Shown here: piece by piece, positions 20,890 through 33,239 of the stretch
Layout of the letters: every line of letters begins with the position of its first letter
Numbering within the stretch: position 1 is the first letter of the stretch
DNA from: Asterias amurensis
Taxonomy: Eukaryota > Echinodermata > Asteroidea > Forcipulatida > Asteriidae
Length of the DNA stretch: 64,000 nt
Direction: 5' to 3'
NCBI RefSeq assembly: GCF_032118995.1
Contig: NC_092656.1
Coordinates: forward strand, 11,847,761 to 11,911,760
Notes under the pieces: model-generated
Databases searched by the model: none
What the model saw: the letters and a program-made list of their open reading frames with translations, nothing else
What the model was told of the DNA's origin: nothing
Program-made: the position numbers and the translations under genes

Positions 20890-21904
20890 GTTCTGTCAAA
20901 ATCTATAAGTTCCGTATTGAAACATTACCAAAAATGAAATTATTATAGATTCCGGCTGTTTATATGTTTCTTCGAACTCAAGATCCATAACTTCCATTTG
21001 AAATAATAGGCAAATTACACTTTTATTGATTCTGGTTAATAATATGTGTGTTTTGTTTATATTTGTCCAAACCCATAAGTTCCGTATTGTAGCACGTATA
21101 GCTAAATGACGCTATTTGATATAAATTCCGTCTTGAAAACAAGGCCACATGGCCTACTATTACAGATTCCAGCTGATAATGTTTTTCTTCAATTTCCGTA
21201 TTGAAACGTCGTAGCCAAAATGGGATTGTTATAAATTCCGGCTGATGGTGTGACTCTTCAATGTTTTTCCAAAATCCATAAGCTCCGCATCAGGACAGTG
21301 CTATGTATAGGCTTAACAATGTATTTATTAATGTTGTTAAAATCCATAAGTTCTATAATGACACATAGCCAAAGAGCATCTATAGATTCCTGGCTGAAAA
21401 TGTGTTAGTTCATTAGTTTTCAAAATCCATAAATTCCGTCTGATAATGTGATTGACTTTGGCCCTAGAACAGGTACTTGTATTTGTGAGGCAACCAATCA
21501 TCCTGTCAAACCAGCTGCATGGATCCCAGCTGCTGTTGCTGTGAATTGGGCCAAACAAATATGAACTACTGTGCTATATTAATTTGTAGACTGTTACAAG
21601 GGCTTTCGATGTGTTATTGCACACTATTCAACAACAAAGGCAGTACCACCACAACGTAACGCTGGATGTACAAGGGCTATACATTGAGGGAATGGTTGTG
21701 CAATGAAAATCATAAGAATTATTACATGGTGGGCCTTTCTTTAAAGACAAAGGTGAACAAACGGGATCCTGTGACACTACGGGAATAATTGGCAAAATGT
21801 TGTTGTTTTTTTCCTCACCAGTTTCTTTTTTTACGAAGGTGTTTCCTTAGTTCTAGAGGGTCTCGTGTTTGAAGTTGTATTTTCGTTTTCACTACCTTTA
21901 TATT
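20890..21904. other. Repetitive AT-rich DNA, no gene
   Basis: The phrase AATCCATAAGTTCCG or a close variant recurs irregularly (for example about 20907, 20985, 21072, 21276, 21342, 21425), with ATTCCGGCTGATAATGTG-like stretches between. It looks like a badly decayed tandem array with a unit near 80-100 bp. Confidence 0.5.
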
Positions 21905-22095
21905 ATGGAGACCGAGGACAAAACAAAAAAAGGAAAATAAAAGCACTACATAGGGACATTTTAAAGACCTGGTTACTCCACGAGGAAATCTGTGTACAAA
22001 GTCTATGAAAACATCTACAGTACAGGGACACCGGAAAGAACAAAAGATGTCTTCACAGGGAAGTAAAACAAAGGGGAATGTGTGTGTATTGTATT
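21905..22095 (+). repeat. Dispersed repeat, copy 1 (partner 38845-39055)
   Basis: Both copies read GGAGAYCGAGRACAAAACA, then an A/G-rich stretch, TGTGTACAA-GTCTAT, ACACCGGAAAGAACA-like, AAGATKTCTYCMCAGGGA and AAGGGGAATGTGTG-like sequence, in that order. Divergence is high. Not classified. Confidence 0.6.
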
Positions 22096-22189
22096 CACCC
22101 AAATTCAACATTATTTAATCTTAATCAAACGTACTTCAAAATAAGTCTCACCAACTTAAAACAATAATGAACCAGAGCTAAAACCCTTC

Positions 22190-22311
22190 GTACGTTGTAG
22201 TTAGCAACTGGCTATTTTGTTTTGAATTACCCTTTGAATGAATTTTTTTAGTACGTTGTAGTTAGCAACTGGCTATTTTGTTTTGAATTACTCTTTGAAT
22301 GAATTATTTAG
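22190..22311. repeat. 61-bp tandem duplication
   Basis: Two adjacent units start GTACGTTGTAGTTAGCAACT and end TTTGAATGAATT, at 22190-22250 and 22251-22311, with only a few differences. Confidence 0.9.
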
Positions 22312-22493
22312 TTAAATCTCATTTTTCCTGAGTTCTAACAGAATGCGCTTGAGGAAAGTGGCAAGGGCAGTGTCGTTGAGCTTAGCTGTTTGGCAGTATA
22401 TGGCTAGTCTGCTTACTCAAGGAAGCTCCCCATTGGCTCGTACACAAACGAACATCCGTCTGTCGTGTACAGTAAAACTATTGAAGGACAACT

Positions 22494-22867
22494 GGGCCCA
22501 ATTTTACGGCTCTGCTTACCGCCGAACTCTGCGTTTACGATCAACATTTCTCCGCTCTTTTGCAAGCGCTGACATTCTGCGCTAGATGTGTCAACAGATT
22601 CATGCATGACGTCATAATTCTTATCCAAATGATGCCATAGGCGCACCTCCACCACCACTATAGCCTCGTTTTGGATTATAAATGTGACTTACTCATACAT
22701 AAATAAAGAGAGGCATATAGTGACGTGGATTACGCACGGGTATAGCCAAAACTCCCCGCTAACCCGTGAAATGCGCTTGGAGTAACATCGCGTAAGCAAA
22801 TATAATTCCCCGCCATAAGCGCCAATTCTGTGCTTACAGTCATAAGCAGAGCCATGGAGTTGGGCCC
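22494..22867. mobile_element. Family D foldback MITE
   Basis: Left end GGGCCCAATTTTACGGCTCT; right end AGAGCCATGGAGTTGGGCCC. GCTTACCGCC and its inverse mark the inner arms. The middle is unrelated. Confidence 0.78.
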
Positions 22868-22900
22868 TGACCCCCTCGTGCAAGTAATACTTTTTTCCGC

Positions 22901-22947
22901 CTATAACGTAGAGTGTAGACCATAATGGCCTACACTCTACGTTATAG
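22901..22947. repeat. 47-bp near-perfect palindrome
   Basis: The arms CTATAACGTAGAGTGTAG (22901-22918) and CTACACTCTACGTTATAG (22930-22947) are exact inverses. The inner ACCAT-A-ATGGC is inverse except for one A/G difference. The arms are 23 bp with a single central base, so this could extrude as a cruciform or form a tight RNA hairpin. Confidence 0.92.
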
Positions 22948-23700
22948 TAAGCGTGGGTTTGCTATTGGTTTATATACTTCTCAAAATCGTGTATTGAGAC
23001 AAGCATAGCCAGTTGTCAAATGTTAGGGTTTTAGATTGTTCTGTCTATAGAACACATGCTTACCTATTTGAATTGTGGCAATACAGCTTTATGTAAACGT
23101 TGATAGTGCAGCGCAGTAGAGCTCAAAGGAAACTCTCTGAAAATAAACACAACACTTTAACGATGAATGATACACTCGAGTGTTTAATCTTTTTGGTTCT
23201 GGGTACCACTCTGTCACAAAGCCGACTTCTCCCAAATACCAAAATGAAAACTTAAGAAAACTGTTCCTCCAAGCACACCACAAAATTACAAATTAACGCT
23301 GGCTTTTGAATTAATGCGTTTCACGTTAAAGAAAAAAATGCAATATTATTTACACTTAGACCAATTATTTAACAAAGGTAAATAAATTAAGAATAAATTA
23401 GTAAATTAAGATGTCGCAAATCAGTTCAAAAAATGTTCTTTCAATGTCTTGACGACTACTGTGTCCATGAATGCTTTTGACGTCCAACGCCCACTTCCTA
23501 CAATATCAGTTCGTTTTACATCACCCAATTCTTCTTGTCATAACACGCTCCGGGAGTCTTACTCCTTCAGCCGGGTGTTCCGGGTGTAACGGCGTGTCTA
23601 AGATTATAATAACAATACAAGCGTGCTTGCTTAGAAGTACAGCATGCAGTTTTCGATTCGGGGCCGATCCAACGGTTAAAATTGTGTTATTATCTATCAG
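22948..23700. other. No gene seen
   Basis: AT-rich sequence without a recognised exon or repeat end. Confidence 0.35.
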
Positions 23701-23702
23701 TG

Positions 23703-23785
23703 ATGTGGAGTGAACCGTAGCATATGCGGTAAGAGTTAGGCTTACAATGCTACTGTCCCGGGTTCAATTCTCACTGCTAATAGTA
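23703..23785 (+). repeat. tRNA-like sequence, SINE head or tRNA pseudogene
   Basis: CGTAGCATATGCGGTAAGAG is A-box-like and GGTTCAATTCTC (23761-23772) is B-box-like, at normal tRNA spacing. No closed acceptor stem is visible, so I do not call a functional tRNA. Confidence 0.5.
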
Positions 23786-23854
23786 AGTTTTTTCTTTTAC
23801 AAATTCATCACGCAATGCATTATTTAAGTAGTGTTTAAAATCACCTCCGAGCAC

Positions 23855-24140
23855 CAACGGGCACTGTGGCGACACGGTGCACTGGATCGTTCGCTTGCGT
23901 GCGTTCCAGAGCTGGGAGACCCGGTTCGAATCCCGCCCCGTACCATAGGGACATGACTTTTACTGCTAGCACCAGTAAGTGATTGGGGTCCGTCATGTCT
24001 CTCCCCAAATTAGGGTAGGATGATTATCCCGGGTCGGAAAGTAAAGGAGGGGCCGGGACTAGCCATCCCTTAAGGGTTCTAATGGGTGATCACCACGCTG
24101 GTTTCGATCAGACTTTGAGTCCCCTGAATGCCTGGTCTTC
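23855..24140 (+). mobile_element. tRNA-derived SINE
   Basis: A box in CACTGTGGCGACACGGTGCA, perfect B box GGTTCGAATCCC at 23922-23933, then a ~200-bp unrelated body (TAAGTGATTGGGGTCCGTCA ...) ending near ACTCTAACTAAC. The pol III promoter boxes look intact. The body does not match the other SINEs in the window. Confidence 0.65.
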
Positions 24141-24894
24141 ACTCTAACTAACTTTCTGCACAAATTTGTTTTAACTTTCACACATCACTTTTCAAAATTT
24201 CGACTGTTTTGGGGGCTTATATATTCTTTCCGCTAATTTTGAGGCAAAGCTGACATAACAATTTTAGGGCTAAAACAAGTGGACAGAATTTTTTTCAAAA
24301 TGTCGCCGACTTGTTTTAATTTATGTTTCAACTCACCTAGTAGTGTGGGGGAAGCTTAAAATAATGATGTGCGAGGCGCATACAAATCTCTCTCTAAGTC
24401 ATCTACCTTGTCAACTTTTTAAGATAATAAGCTATTATCCGTATGCGTTTAAAATGAAGGGGACAGTTATTTTCAACCAACCCCCATGTCATAAACGCTT
24501 TATGTAAATAAATTTTAAGGCCAATCGGCAAAAAAATATCGATGCTGAAAATACCCCTAACATTATTTTATGTTTTTTCAAATTCAGCTGAAAATGTTTT
24601 TGGGTTTGTTTGTTTGTTGTAAATCGGCTGATGTTTGAAAGAAAGCTAATTGTGTGCGGCGAGAGATTCTTTATTGAGTAATCTACTTTGATGGGGTTTG
24701 CGGTAGCACCACGTGCGATCGTCTTCTGAGATAACTTAATATACATTGTCAACTTGTTAGGATAATTTTGAGTATTCCTTTGTATAAAGATGTCCTTAAA
24801 TTAAGATAAAATAGAAAATTTCAACCATCCCTCGTGTTCTAAGCTTCTGTAACACGGCGACTGTCTTCTACATACCAATGGCTTTCTGTCATTT
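24141..24894. other. No gene seen
   Basis: AT-rich DNA. No family recognised. Confidence 0.3.
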
Positions 24895-25700
24895 AATATT
24901 GTTTGGCAAGAATAAAAAAAAAATGTAACTTTATCATCAAAATTCAGCGAAAATTTGACAAAAATGCAGGGCTTACCCATTGGATTTTATCAAATTTTAA
25001 CCCAACTTTAAAACATATGCATTGATTTCGTCAGATTTATGATTTTTTTGAAGAAACAAAATCAACTATATTATATACCCATTCGGATTTTTTTTTAATT
25101 GCAGCTTAATTTCTAGCCCTAATGATAATACCAAAATTCAGCCCATTGCCGCTTAATTTGAAAGGCTAACCCCTTGTGATTTTATCCGAATTTAGCCCTT
25201 TCTTTTGACAAAACTTATAAGCGATGTTTTCAAATTTCAGATTTTTTTTTTTGCCAAATTGCAAGGCATTATCCTTTGGGGTTTTATCAAGTTTCAGCTT
25301 ATCTCGCAAACATTTCAAATTTATCCCTTGTGATTTTAGCAGATTTTGACACATTTTTGTCAAATTGCAAAGCTTACCACTTGGGATTTCATCAAAATAT
25401 CGGAATTTTCTTTTCTACAAAAGTGTTTAGGTAGTTCATCCTTTTTTCGCCAAAATTAAAGATTCAATAGCCCATTCTCTCAAAAACAAGCTTAGACGAT
25501 TTTAGCAAATGTTCACCTAAAATGTAATGCTCGGGATTTTAAAAGATTTTAGCAAATTTTCATTGCAAGACTTACCTTTTAAAGAACTTTACCTGATTTC
25601 AGCCCACTTTCGCCAAAGATTAACCTTTGAGATTACATCCAAATTCAATCAATTAAAACCAAAATACATGGCCTGTGATTTTATCCCTACAGTTCACCGG
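24895..25700 (+). repeat. Decayed tandem array
   Basis: A loose unit recurs about ten times: (TTTTGCCAAA)TTGCAAGGC, then TTACCCNTTGNGATTTTAT, then CAAATTTTAGCCC. Clear examples are near 24970, 25165, 25255, 25322, 25368, 25530 and 25615. Spacing varies from ~50 to ~90 bp and units are strongly diverged. This looks like an old satellite or a degenerate internal-repeat block. Confidence 0.6.
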
Positions 25701-25829
25701 CAACCTAACACAGACATTCAAATTTATAAAAACTCTACGGATATATCTGTTAAATTAAGTCCATTAGTTTAATAGTTCAGCGGTTTAATATACACTGAAC
25801 ATGTTTGGTAGTTGCACTGAACATGTTTG

Positions 25830-26147
25830 GTAGTTGTCAAAGACCAGTTTTTTCACTTGGCTTAACCCAACAAGTTAGAAAATATAAAATCTGTGGAGAT
25901 TTTGACTCGATTGTTCATCAAAGTTGCAAGAAAAAAATAATGACAGAAAAACGCCATCATTGCATAAGTTTGTGCCCTTTCAAATTCATAATAAAAAGCT
26001 TTAGGCCTGAGAGTGAGAAATTACCTCTTTCTCAAAAACTACGTGACTTAAAGAGGAAGACATTTCTCACATTGTATTAACAGCTCTCACTTGCTAGTTA
26101 CTAAGTAACACATATTTTGGGTAGTTACCAATAGTGTCAAGTGCATT
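25830..26147 (+). mobile_element. Family A MITE, diverged
   Basis: Starts at TAGTTGTCAAAGACCAGTTT (left end lost) and ends ACCAATAGTGTCAAGTGCAT. The central palindrome is reduced to AAAGCTTTAGGCCTGA, again a subfamily state. A small duplication of CACTGAACATGTTTGGTAGTTG-type sequence precedes it. Confidence 0.72.
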
Positions 26148-27121
26148 CATAATTTCTTTGCAATATTAATTAAAGCTGTAATTTGGGAACCATTATGCAT
26201 GCTGAAAATGGGAGAACAGAAAGTGCTTAAGTTTATACTATAACTAAATGGGAATTTGAGTACAGGATTTTTTCACTTTTGAAAGCTTCTTTTATTTGTT
26301 AATAATTTTTTGCAAATATAGTGTCTTAGAAAATCACATGAAAAAAATAAAAAATGAAAAAAAATAATCATTCATTGCTTAAAAAAACAATTAGACATAC
26401 CTTATGGTTTCAGTTTTGTTCTTGGCATTCTTGTTAAAATTCGAATTCCCTATAGAAACTAACTAAAGGTCCAAAATCTGGACTGAGCTTTTTAATGGAC
26501 CCAATGCACAAAATGCAGAAGAAAAAAACTCTCCCGGTCTTAGCAACGTGTTCTACCAAAATCGCAAACTTACAGATATAAGAAGTATACACAAACACAA
26601 AGCTATACTTCAGGGACTCAACCCACCATGCAGAAGAAAAGAATTCTCCCAGACGTGTCTTCTTCTTTTTTCCACTAAAATCGAAAATTTAATGACAACA
26701 GAAGTAAACACAAACACATGACAATAATTCCATTAGCCTTTCTTTGGTCTCAATGGAGGTTTAACGAAGGTTCAGTCGATTATACAATATTGAGGACGGA
26801 ACTGTGATCATAAGCCCCAACTCAATAAAAAAAAAAGATCTAAATTTATCTTTATACATGAACAAGGTTTCACTATAATAATAATAAAAAAATCAGAACA
26901 GTGGTCCTTGCTCTAATTGAACACAATGCTCATTTCGAGAAGCTAATTCTGTTTCATTTTATGTTGATAACGAGTGCTTCGGATTCCTATTGATAAGCAA
27001 TTGAAGAAAAAGAGAAAGATATAATATTGTACATCAAACAACAAGTAAATGCAGTACACACGCGATACTATCTCTGGCATACGCAAGACCGTCAATGCAA
27101 AAAAAAAGATGACGTAATTAT
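26148..27121. other. No gene; one ~115-bp direct duplication
   Basis: About 26500-26590 and 26620-26725 share CAGAAGAAAA, ACTCTCCC-type, CCACTAAAATCG-type and AACACAAACAC landmarks in order. The rest is AT-rich. Confidence 0.4.
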
Positions 27122-27345
27122 TTATACTTCTTTAATAGATGTTTGCATCGGGGATAAAGAATATTCATTTTGGTTTTTGCCCATAAAATACACCGATGTG
27201 TGTTAGCACTGTATACTCAGTACTCAGTATAGTTCTATGGAAAAAAATCAAAGGCATATTACTCGGGTAGGATTCGAACCCACGAACTTTTCATTTTAGA
27301 AGCAATGTCATACCAACTATATTTTCTTAGTATGGTGGCCCTGAA
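27122..27345 (-). mobile_element. tRNA-derived SINE, family 2
   Basis: On the minus strand: A-box region TATAGTTGGTATGACATT, B box GGGTTCGAATCC (27270-27281), ACCCGAGTAATATGCC, then the tail ACAGTGCTAACACACATCGG TGTA and a run ending ATTCTTTATCCCCGATGC. The whole order matches the copy at 48054-48235. Confidence 0.75.
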
Positions 27346-27454
27346 GGGACATCAAATAATATATAATTACGACGAGTTTTGTCTCTATTCTCAATGAAAA
27401 GTCACGTCAATATTTCCGTTTGCGCCCCAAATCGCAAATACCTAATCGATTTTA

Positions 27455-27560
27455 AAAAAAGAATTATTTGTATCGGGGATTAAGAATATTGTTGTGTTTT
27501 TCCCTTACACCGATGTTTTTAAGCACTATATTTACCAATACTCAGTAGGGATACTTTTCC
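27455..27560 (-). mobile_element. SINE family 2, tail fragment
   Basis: TCGGGGATTAAGAATATTGT ... TACACCGATGTTTTTAAGCA ... ATACTCAGTAGGGATAC parallels the 3' part of the copy at 27122-27345 in the same orientation. Confidence 0.6.
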
Positions 27561-27998
27561 GAGTTAGGTGAACAAAAATCACAGTCACTTTTGGTTATAC
27601 ATCATCAGCTTTGATTAGCAAAAATACGTGAACCGCCAAACAATCCTACGAGGAAGCATCAATCTGTTTTGGTTATTAAAAATGATGCACAGGCTATGTT
27701 GAGAAATGAATGAATGAATGCACTCTTACCCAAGCTAATGATGCAATTTGCCTTTACATTATAGGGGCATCAATATACAGTCTAGTGATTAAGCTTATTA
27801 CTTTATCAAGTGTGTAAACAAGCAGATATCTTGACATTTATTACACATTATACTTCTGATTCTGTCAAAAGAACAGTATTTTAGACAGAAGCAAACACTA
27901 AAGATTAATTGGGCGTTGTCGTGACATCTATATGCTATTTACGTGCCTAACCATTTGTTTTTTAAAGGCACTTTTTAATGAAGTTGTTTAATTGTTGC

Positions 27999-28348
27999 TA
28001 AAGGCACTTTACTTTTGTATTATTGTCAAAGACCAGTATCCTCACTTGGTGTATCCCAACATGAATACAACAATTAGGTATCAATTGGTGAATGTTGTTG
28101 CAAGAGAATAGTGAAAGAAATAAACACCCTTGTTGCATAAATGTGTACGCTTTCAGATGCCTATTAAAATGCTTCAGGCTTTTTTTTTTTAGTAATGTCC
28201 CTCTTTCTAAAAATAATTACGTTTTTCAGAGGGAGCCGTTTTAAAAAGTTGTAAACTATCAACAGCTCTCCATGGATCGTTTATACAAGTATAGGCTGAC
28301 GTTTTTATGTCAACAATTATTTTAAGTAATTGTCAATATAGAGTTCAG
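27999..28348 (+). mobile_element. Family A MITE, diverged
   Basis: CTAAAGGCACTTTACTTT at the left, then GTCAAAGACCAGTATCCTCA and TTTTCAGAGGGAGCCGTTTT. The right end is poorly preserved (TTGTCAATATAGAGTTCAGT). Confidence 0.7.
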
Positions 28349-29815
28349 TGAAACCTCATTCCCAGTGGTTTACATTGAGGCCAATTGATCTTCGCCCCTA
28401 GAAGTGTGAATTTGAAATATTCAGAAACTATATCGGGGGGGTGTTTCATAAAGCTTTACAATTAATCTTATCTTCCAATAATCAATCTTATCTCCCAACA
28501 ATTAATCTTAAACTACTCAAATTTACAATTAATCTTATCTCCGTTTTATAAAGAAAGTTAAGATCAATATCAAACTTAATTTCACTCTGAATCAATCTTG
28601 GCCTCACACATGGTCCTAGATCAATTGTAGGAGTAAGACAATTAATCTTAAGTGACATGTGAAAAATTCATTAACACTAAAATTAAACTTTTGGGGGAAC
28701 TGTGTGTAGTACTTTAGTGGGGTAAACATGTCATCTCAACAAAATGATGGCGTTTCAACCTCTTGAATGGAAAATAAATGCTTTGTGCAAGGAGAGGGAT
28801 TTTGGAGACGAGAAGAACCCTAGTAGATGAAGTTAGTGATTTGCAAGTGGGATTTATGGCTGCAGCATTGCGAATACACTGCATCAGGGTAATATTAAGG
28901 ATAACTTTATCATCTGAGAAATGAATAATATAATTTTCATCAAATCCTGCAGCAGAGCACGATACACAGAGAGGTTGTTCATCAATGCAGGATTCCCCCC
29001 TCCCCCAACTAGTTGATACAGAAAATCATTACATAGGAGAACATTGTAGCAGCTGCTGCTGGGGATTTGGTTAGAGCAAATAATGATTATTGGCATATTC
29101 TTTGTTTAATTCTTGAATTCATGTAAACACTGTAAGAAATACAAAAACAAACCATTTTATTAGCGATTTATTTTCTCTGAAGAAGCAACTCTTTTTCAGA
29201 TGTTTATTTAAAAAAAGAATTTAATGTTACAAATGCTTTTTGAAGAGATAATTTATGTTGTACACATTAGTATTTAAGGCATTGCATGGTGTGCATAAAA
29301 TAAAATGTAACCATTGCAAAACAAACAATATTGTTGCTCCACTTTGTAAAAGCTTTAGGTTAAGTTTAAGAAAATTTGCAGATGCAGTTTGAGTAATTTT
29401 TTTTAGATGATCAGTTCACATTTGTATAAATTTATTCTCGTTTACTTGAGTTAGGTGAACACATGGAAAGGCTCACAAAAGGCATATTATTGTGAAGTTC
29501 ATAATGTATGCTTAAATAGATAAACTTATTTGTCCATACTTAAAATGAAGACACTCTTAATAAATAGTAATTCAGATAAATACATTGAATGTACTGTTTA
29601 AGATATTGTCAAAGTATTTTCAAACAACAATTTCTAGACCAAACAGAATACAAGTTTACTAATGCAAAGAGTTACAGACATACTATCATGCCTCTCTGGA
29701 CATCCAAAGTCTCTTACATAAGCTCAAGCTGCCTCTGTTTGTTGATGTTGCTGCTGCTGCTATTCAACTGTTCACTTGGCTTGCAACTCTTGAGAAATTT
29801 AAAATTTCGAATCCT

Positions 29816-29846
<31 letters not shown>

Positions 29847-29959
29847 TAATGGTTCTGAAACTTTTTATAAAATGATACAATGGTGATTGATAATTATACA
29901 CATGTATATAATTTTTAAATCCAGAATTTCAACTGAAGTTGAACCCTTTTTAAACTCCT

Positions 29960-30290
29960 CCATCTTTTAGTAATTGGTTCTTGATATCTACACTCAAAAT
30001 GTGCTAAAAATTGATACATCCACAGCATGGAACAACATCCCTTCTTTCATTAAAGCCGCTAAATCCACAGACCCATTTAAAAAACTTCTGAAAACACATT
30101 TTTCCCTATTTGAGCTTTTCTCTTCTTCTCATTCTTTTCAAACATTGTGTATACGTAGCTTTTCCGATAAGATTTTGTTGTTTATTGTGCATTTCAGTTT
30201 TTGTAAGCGCTGTGATATAGTTTTCTATGGGGAACGTCTCTAAATACCTGTTATTATTATTATTATTGTTATTATAATAAAAAGTTAACA
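29960..30290 (+). mobile_element. LINE 3' end fragment
   Basis: STAWNNIPSFIKAAKSTDPF then KKLLKTHFSLF is the typical tail of CR1/L2-type LINE proteins (WN.LP..IR......FK..LKTHLF). An ATT-rich microsatellite at 30250-30280 forms the 3' end. Truncated on the 5' side. Confidence 0.7.
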
Positions 30291-30774
30291 AAATAAAATG
30301 CTTCCTCCTTTGTGAGAGTAAACACAAGTTGGATTTAGTTGGACAGTGAAACTGACACTTAACATTTTCACCTTATATCACCAGTGTAAACTTGACTTGA
30401 AGTAACTGGGTCTTACCTGCTGCACTTTCAGATGGCAACGGGTCTGTGTTTGACTCATGTCAATAGATTCCAAATTTGGTTTGAGGAGACAGGGCATCTA
30501 GGAAATGTTCAAGAAGAGTGTCATCAACAGGGCTTGAACCTCCTTCTAAAAATATAAAGAACGTTCATATGTGTATAAATTCAAATAGTAAAACAAACTT
30601 ATGGAGGGAATTTAAATTTGGAAGTAACAACATAGTATTATGGTTTGCCTACTATAATAACAGGCATACACTGAACTGTGCACATAATATGCCTCACATA
30701 GTAGGCATACGTACATCTTTTGCTTGCCAGTATGGCTGTAACATTTGAGTATAAGGCAAAAAAATTGTAAGCAA

Positions 30775-31145
30775 TGCACTTGTAGGGACTACTGTTTTTC
30801 AACTACCAGGTTAATCGTGCCGCTACGACTACTAAAAACATAGTCGTGACTACTTCAAACATAGTCGTGACTACTTCAAATAATTACAGTCTGTGACTAC
30901 CTGAACCAATTGTGTCGTTGACGACTACTCACGACAACATAATTTACTTACGAAATACAATCAGACATAAGTGGCACAATCCTTCAATCCTTTCAACTTG
31001 AACTTTACTATATTACGCCTGCGGCAAACATTGCCACAATCAACACATCTTGAGAATTAAAAATTAGTCTCAACTAGTGTCGTAGTCGCAACTTGCGACT
31101 TGTCGAGTACAGTAGTACAATTAACTAGTCGCCCAGCCTACAGTG
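30775..31145. repeat. Possible small TIR element with GACTAC repeats
   Basis: CACTTGTAGGGACTACTG at the left and CAGTAGTACAATTAAC ... CAGCCTACAGTG at the right are partly inverse. The inside is rich in AGTCGTGACTAC, including an exact 21-bp tandem pair (30838-30858, 30859-30879). The ends resemble hAT-type MITEs, but I found no 8-bp duplication. Confidence 0.4.
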
Positions 31146-32428
31146 TACAACAGAATTAGTGGCAGACTTACTTGCTTACGACCAAAATATAATTAACAAA
31201 TTAATTAAAAACAAATTTACCTTGTGTGAACAGTGTGCTGTCTTTTCAAAGAGTATCTTGTTATTTCCCATTACAAACCCAGCAAGAACGCGTTTTTCAG
31301 CTGTACAATTGTTATTTCCTGGTTTTCACATATCTTTCCCTGCTGAATGAAACAAAATATTTGTTATTATTTAAGGCTTTAGTTTTAGTACTTTAAAAAA
31401 ATAGTAATTACTTGCAAGTATCTTTGAAATATCCCTGTATAATTAATTCACACCTACAGACAATTCTGATCACTGAAAATTCCAATATATTGGCATTTTA
31501 AAATTAATTATGAGTTGACTGGCTTTCATTATTTTATATATAGGGCCTAGCTAGAGTACTACTACTAGATAAACAAACAATATAAAAATATTAATTAATT
31601 TACCCACTTGTCACAAGTCCTCAAAATAACACCTTTTATAAAAAAAAAATCAAAAAGGAGACACATCAATTGATCATTATCCCAACATTATCAAAAGTAT
31701 CGTTTGTCAGACATCCACAATAAATAATAATTTTTTTCTCCAAAACAAATAGAATAAAATATACCAATTCATTTTAACAACTATACATACAACAACAATC
31801 AACCTCATTAATGTTCTATTACTGCCTGAAAATCAATATAATGAAGTCAAACCAACTTAACAAACTTCATAGCTAATAAAACTATAGCCACATCCCCCTC
31901 CATTGTGTGCACCGTAATTAGCAGTGTTTTGATGGGTCACTATGCACCGCTAGCCCCCACGCCGTCACTGGCGATTCACGCTGAAAAACAGCAGTTTTTA
32001 AGTCGGTAAAAACCACACATGTGCTTGGTTTATTTTCATTCAAGAACACTTAGTAAGCCCTGTGAACATAAACTATAAAATAGCAAACTATCAACGTTCT
32101 AATCCAACAACAAATCATAAAAGAATCGAATTTATTTTCTACTTACCACGGTTCCATCACTCACAGTGAAAACAAGATGGCCGACTTCAAAAAAGTTTTG
32201 AGAGCCCAAAAGTGTGTTTGGGTCAAAGGTCGCGCTTTAGGCTCTGTCAATACAATTGAAGTCTTAAGATACAATTGATATCAATCTTTTCGTACGCTCG
32301 ATTGATCTTACGCTAAGATTGATTTTATGAAACAGATTTTTACAATTAATTGTAGACTAAGATTGATTCAGACTTAAGATTGATAGTTAAGATTAATTGT
32401 ATTATGTTCTTTATGAAACACCACCCGG

Positions 32429-33239
32429 GCATTATATATCTATTCCGAGAGATGATCCTCCTTTAGCGCTCCATCATCCAATCATGTCTTAGTCCGCAAA
32501 AGGGCATCAAGTCAAAGAGCAAACTGTCCCCTCTAATTCTTCCTTGATCTTGAGGCATGTCTAAGACTGTCCGCAGTTTGTGGTGATCATGTAAAAACGT
32601 AATTCATTCTAAGTGTATTGTATAGAAATACTTGCATTTCGACAAGCGCACAGTAAAAGTAGTATACCATCCTCGAAAATGTTCGTGAATTTTTTTTATT
32701 TTTTTTTTTAGCTTTCCCTTTTGAATCAATACTTTTAGCAGAAAACAATCCTGATTAAAAATCACAGTGAAAATTTTTATGTACAAAACAAAATTGCGGA
32801 CCAGTATGTGGGGTCATATCATTGTTGTTCTATTACTCCCTCCTCTGAAGAGATTCTCTGTGGGGTACCATTGTAACAAAAAACAGCTTGTGGGGTAGCA
32901 TTGTTCCAATGATTGATCTAAGTGCCCCAAAACTTGGCGTGTGTAATGGCACACGTTCACGCACACCAATGTAAACTACTGATGTCTTGAGACACCAAAC
33001 TAGACTCTAATATTATTTGCAATCGTTAATGACCAGGAGCCGTTTTCATAAGAGCTTAATAGACTAAAACTGCGAATCAATCTTAATTTCCAAGCAAAGT
33101 GTGGTGTCAAAGTACAAATCACCACGGCAATGGTCTGTTGTAACGCTATACAGTCATGCACATGGTCGAGCCATGCACGGTCTGCTATATGATTCATGCC
33201 TCTATAGTTTTGTCTCTCATTTTGCAAAGGAGATATCTC
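32429..33239. other. No gene seen
   Basis: Short AT-rich frames only. No exon or repeat end recognised. Confidence 0.3.

Larger units (their letters stand above)
28434..32428. mobile_element. ~4-kb DNA transposon, decayed
   Basis: The ends GGTGTTTCATAAAG (28440-28453) and CTTTATGAAACACC (32409-32422) are exact inverses. Each continues into several copies of ACAATTAATCTTA or its inverse (28455-28670 and 32270-32405). Such ends with repeated subterminal motifs are typical of TIR DNA transposons. I cannot name the superfamily. Minus-strand fragments near 30530-30470 (SSPVDDTLLEHFLDALSP) and a start-like ATGGAACCG near 32155 hint at a former gene, and a plus-strand ATG at 28747 opens a short frame. 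No transposase catalytic motif is visible. It has been hit by a LINE (29960) and perhaps other insertions. Confidence 0.6.
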
